Below are positions 63,937 through 64,000 of a stretch of 64,000 bases of DNA, one piece after another. Source of the stretch: Spinacia oleracea (taxonomy: Eukaryota > Streptophyta > Magnoliopsida > Caryophyllales > Amaranthaceae); NCBI RefSeq assembly GCF_020520425.1, contig NC_079488.1, positions 8,781,747-8,845,746 of the forward strand, read 5' to 3'. The position numbers and the translations under genes were made by a program. Below the pieces are notes generated by a model that searched no databases, was not told where the DNA came from, and worked only from the letters and a program-made list of their open reading frames with translations. The number at the start of each line of letters is the position of its first letter. Position 1 is the first letter of the stretch.

Positions 63937-63938
<2 letters not shown>
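62671..63938. repeat. degenerate minisatellite of GATCTGGACATG words
   Basis: From AAGGCCCCGTTTAGTTT onward (a transposon-terminus-like start) the sequence is built of variable 20-40 base units such as GGTTCTGATCTGGACATGAT and TGATCTAGACATATCGG. No coding sequence; the frames across it are repeat translations. Interrupted by a TA run. Confidence 0.7.
63454..63534. repeat. (TA)n microsatellite, about 80 bp
   Basis: Uninterrupted TA dinucleotides inside the minisatellite. Confidence 0.97.

Positions 63939-64000
<62 letters not shown>
63939..64000. repeat. (TAA)n microsatellite reaching the window edge
   Basis: ATAATAATA repeats without interruption to the last base; it may continue outside. 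Confidence 0.97.

Overview
The window is nuclear DNA of a flowering plant. It is AT-rich, has GT-AG introns, and carries plant transposon families: Ty1/copia, Ty3/gypsy of the Tat type, LINE, MULE, Helitron, hAT and Stowaway. The many short elements ending in CTCCCTCCGT suggest a Caryophyllales species of the spinach/beet/quinoa kind, but that is inference. I found no tRNA, rRNA or CRISPR. Apparently intact host genes are few; most of the sequence is layered transposable elements.

Region 1 (about 1-24.3 kb) is one host gene on the + strand, a chloroplast omega-amidase (NIT2-like, CN-hydrolase family). Its ten exons (1180-24245) give 364 residues with the Glu-Lys-Cys triad complete. Intron 1 holds a young Ty1/copia element (1628-6337, LTRs differing at 2 of 253 sites, 5-bp target duplication). 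Intron 5 holds a decayed Tat-type Ty3/gypsy element on the - strand (11178-18831) that lacks its integrase. The exon 1/intron 1 boundary has been tandemly copied, so intron 1 contains three further short in-frame ATG-to-donor exons (6349, 6627, 6907). The gene also has a GC-AG intron and a 16-nt microexon.

Region 2 (24.4-48 kb) is an old segmental duplication. A block of about 2.4 kb downstream of the omega-amidase (24458-26822) recurs, stretched to about 13 kb, at 34656-47972. Comparing the copies gives empty sites for later insertions. Next to copy 1 lies a broken, rearranged GEX1-like gene (26823-28631). Between the copies sits a three-layer nest: a repeat-rich element, a LINE inside it (29458-31855), and a non-autonomous MULE inside the LINE (30056-31197). 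Copy 2 was expanded by a gene-capturing Helitron (35973-39674), an apparently complete autonomous MULE (39964-46680) and several MITEs.

Region 3 (48.7-54.7 kb) is a second, unrelated autonomous MULE (48775-54646). Both autonomous MULEs have two convergent genes, each reading inward from a terminal inverted repeat. One is a MURA/MuDR-type transposase. The other is a small GRF zinc finger - coiled coil - C-terminal membrane-anchor protein. The second MULE also has a GC-rich F-box-like exon in the first transposase intron, in a splice phase that would fuse it to transposase exon 1. This two-gene layout, plus the F-box-like exon, is my main candidate for an under-described system.

Region 4 (54.7-64 kb) has an intact single-exon BIG GRAIN 1-like gene (55755-56999). 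After it come a hAT MITE, a fourth (non-autonomous) MULE, a Helitron with a second Helitron head abutting it, Stowaway MITEs, long TA and TAA microsatellites, and a degenerate minisatellite running to the window edge.
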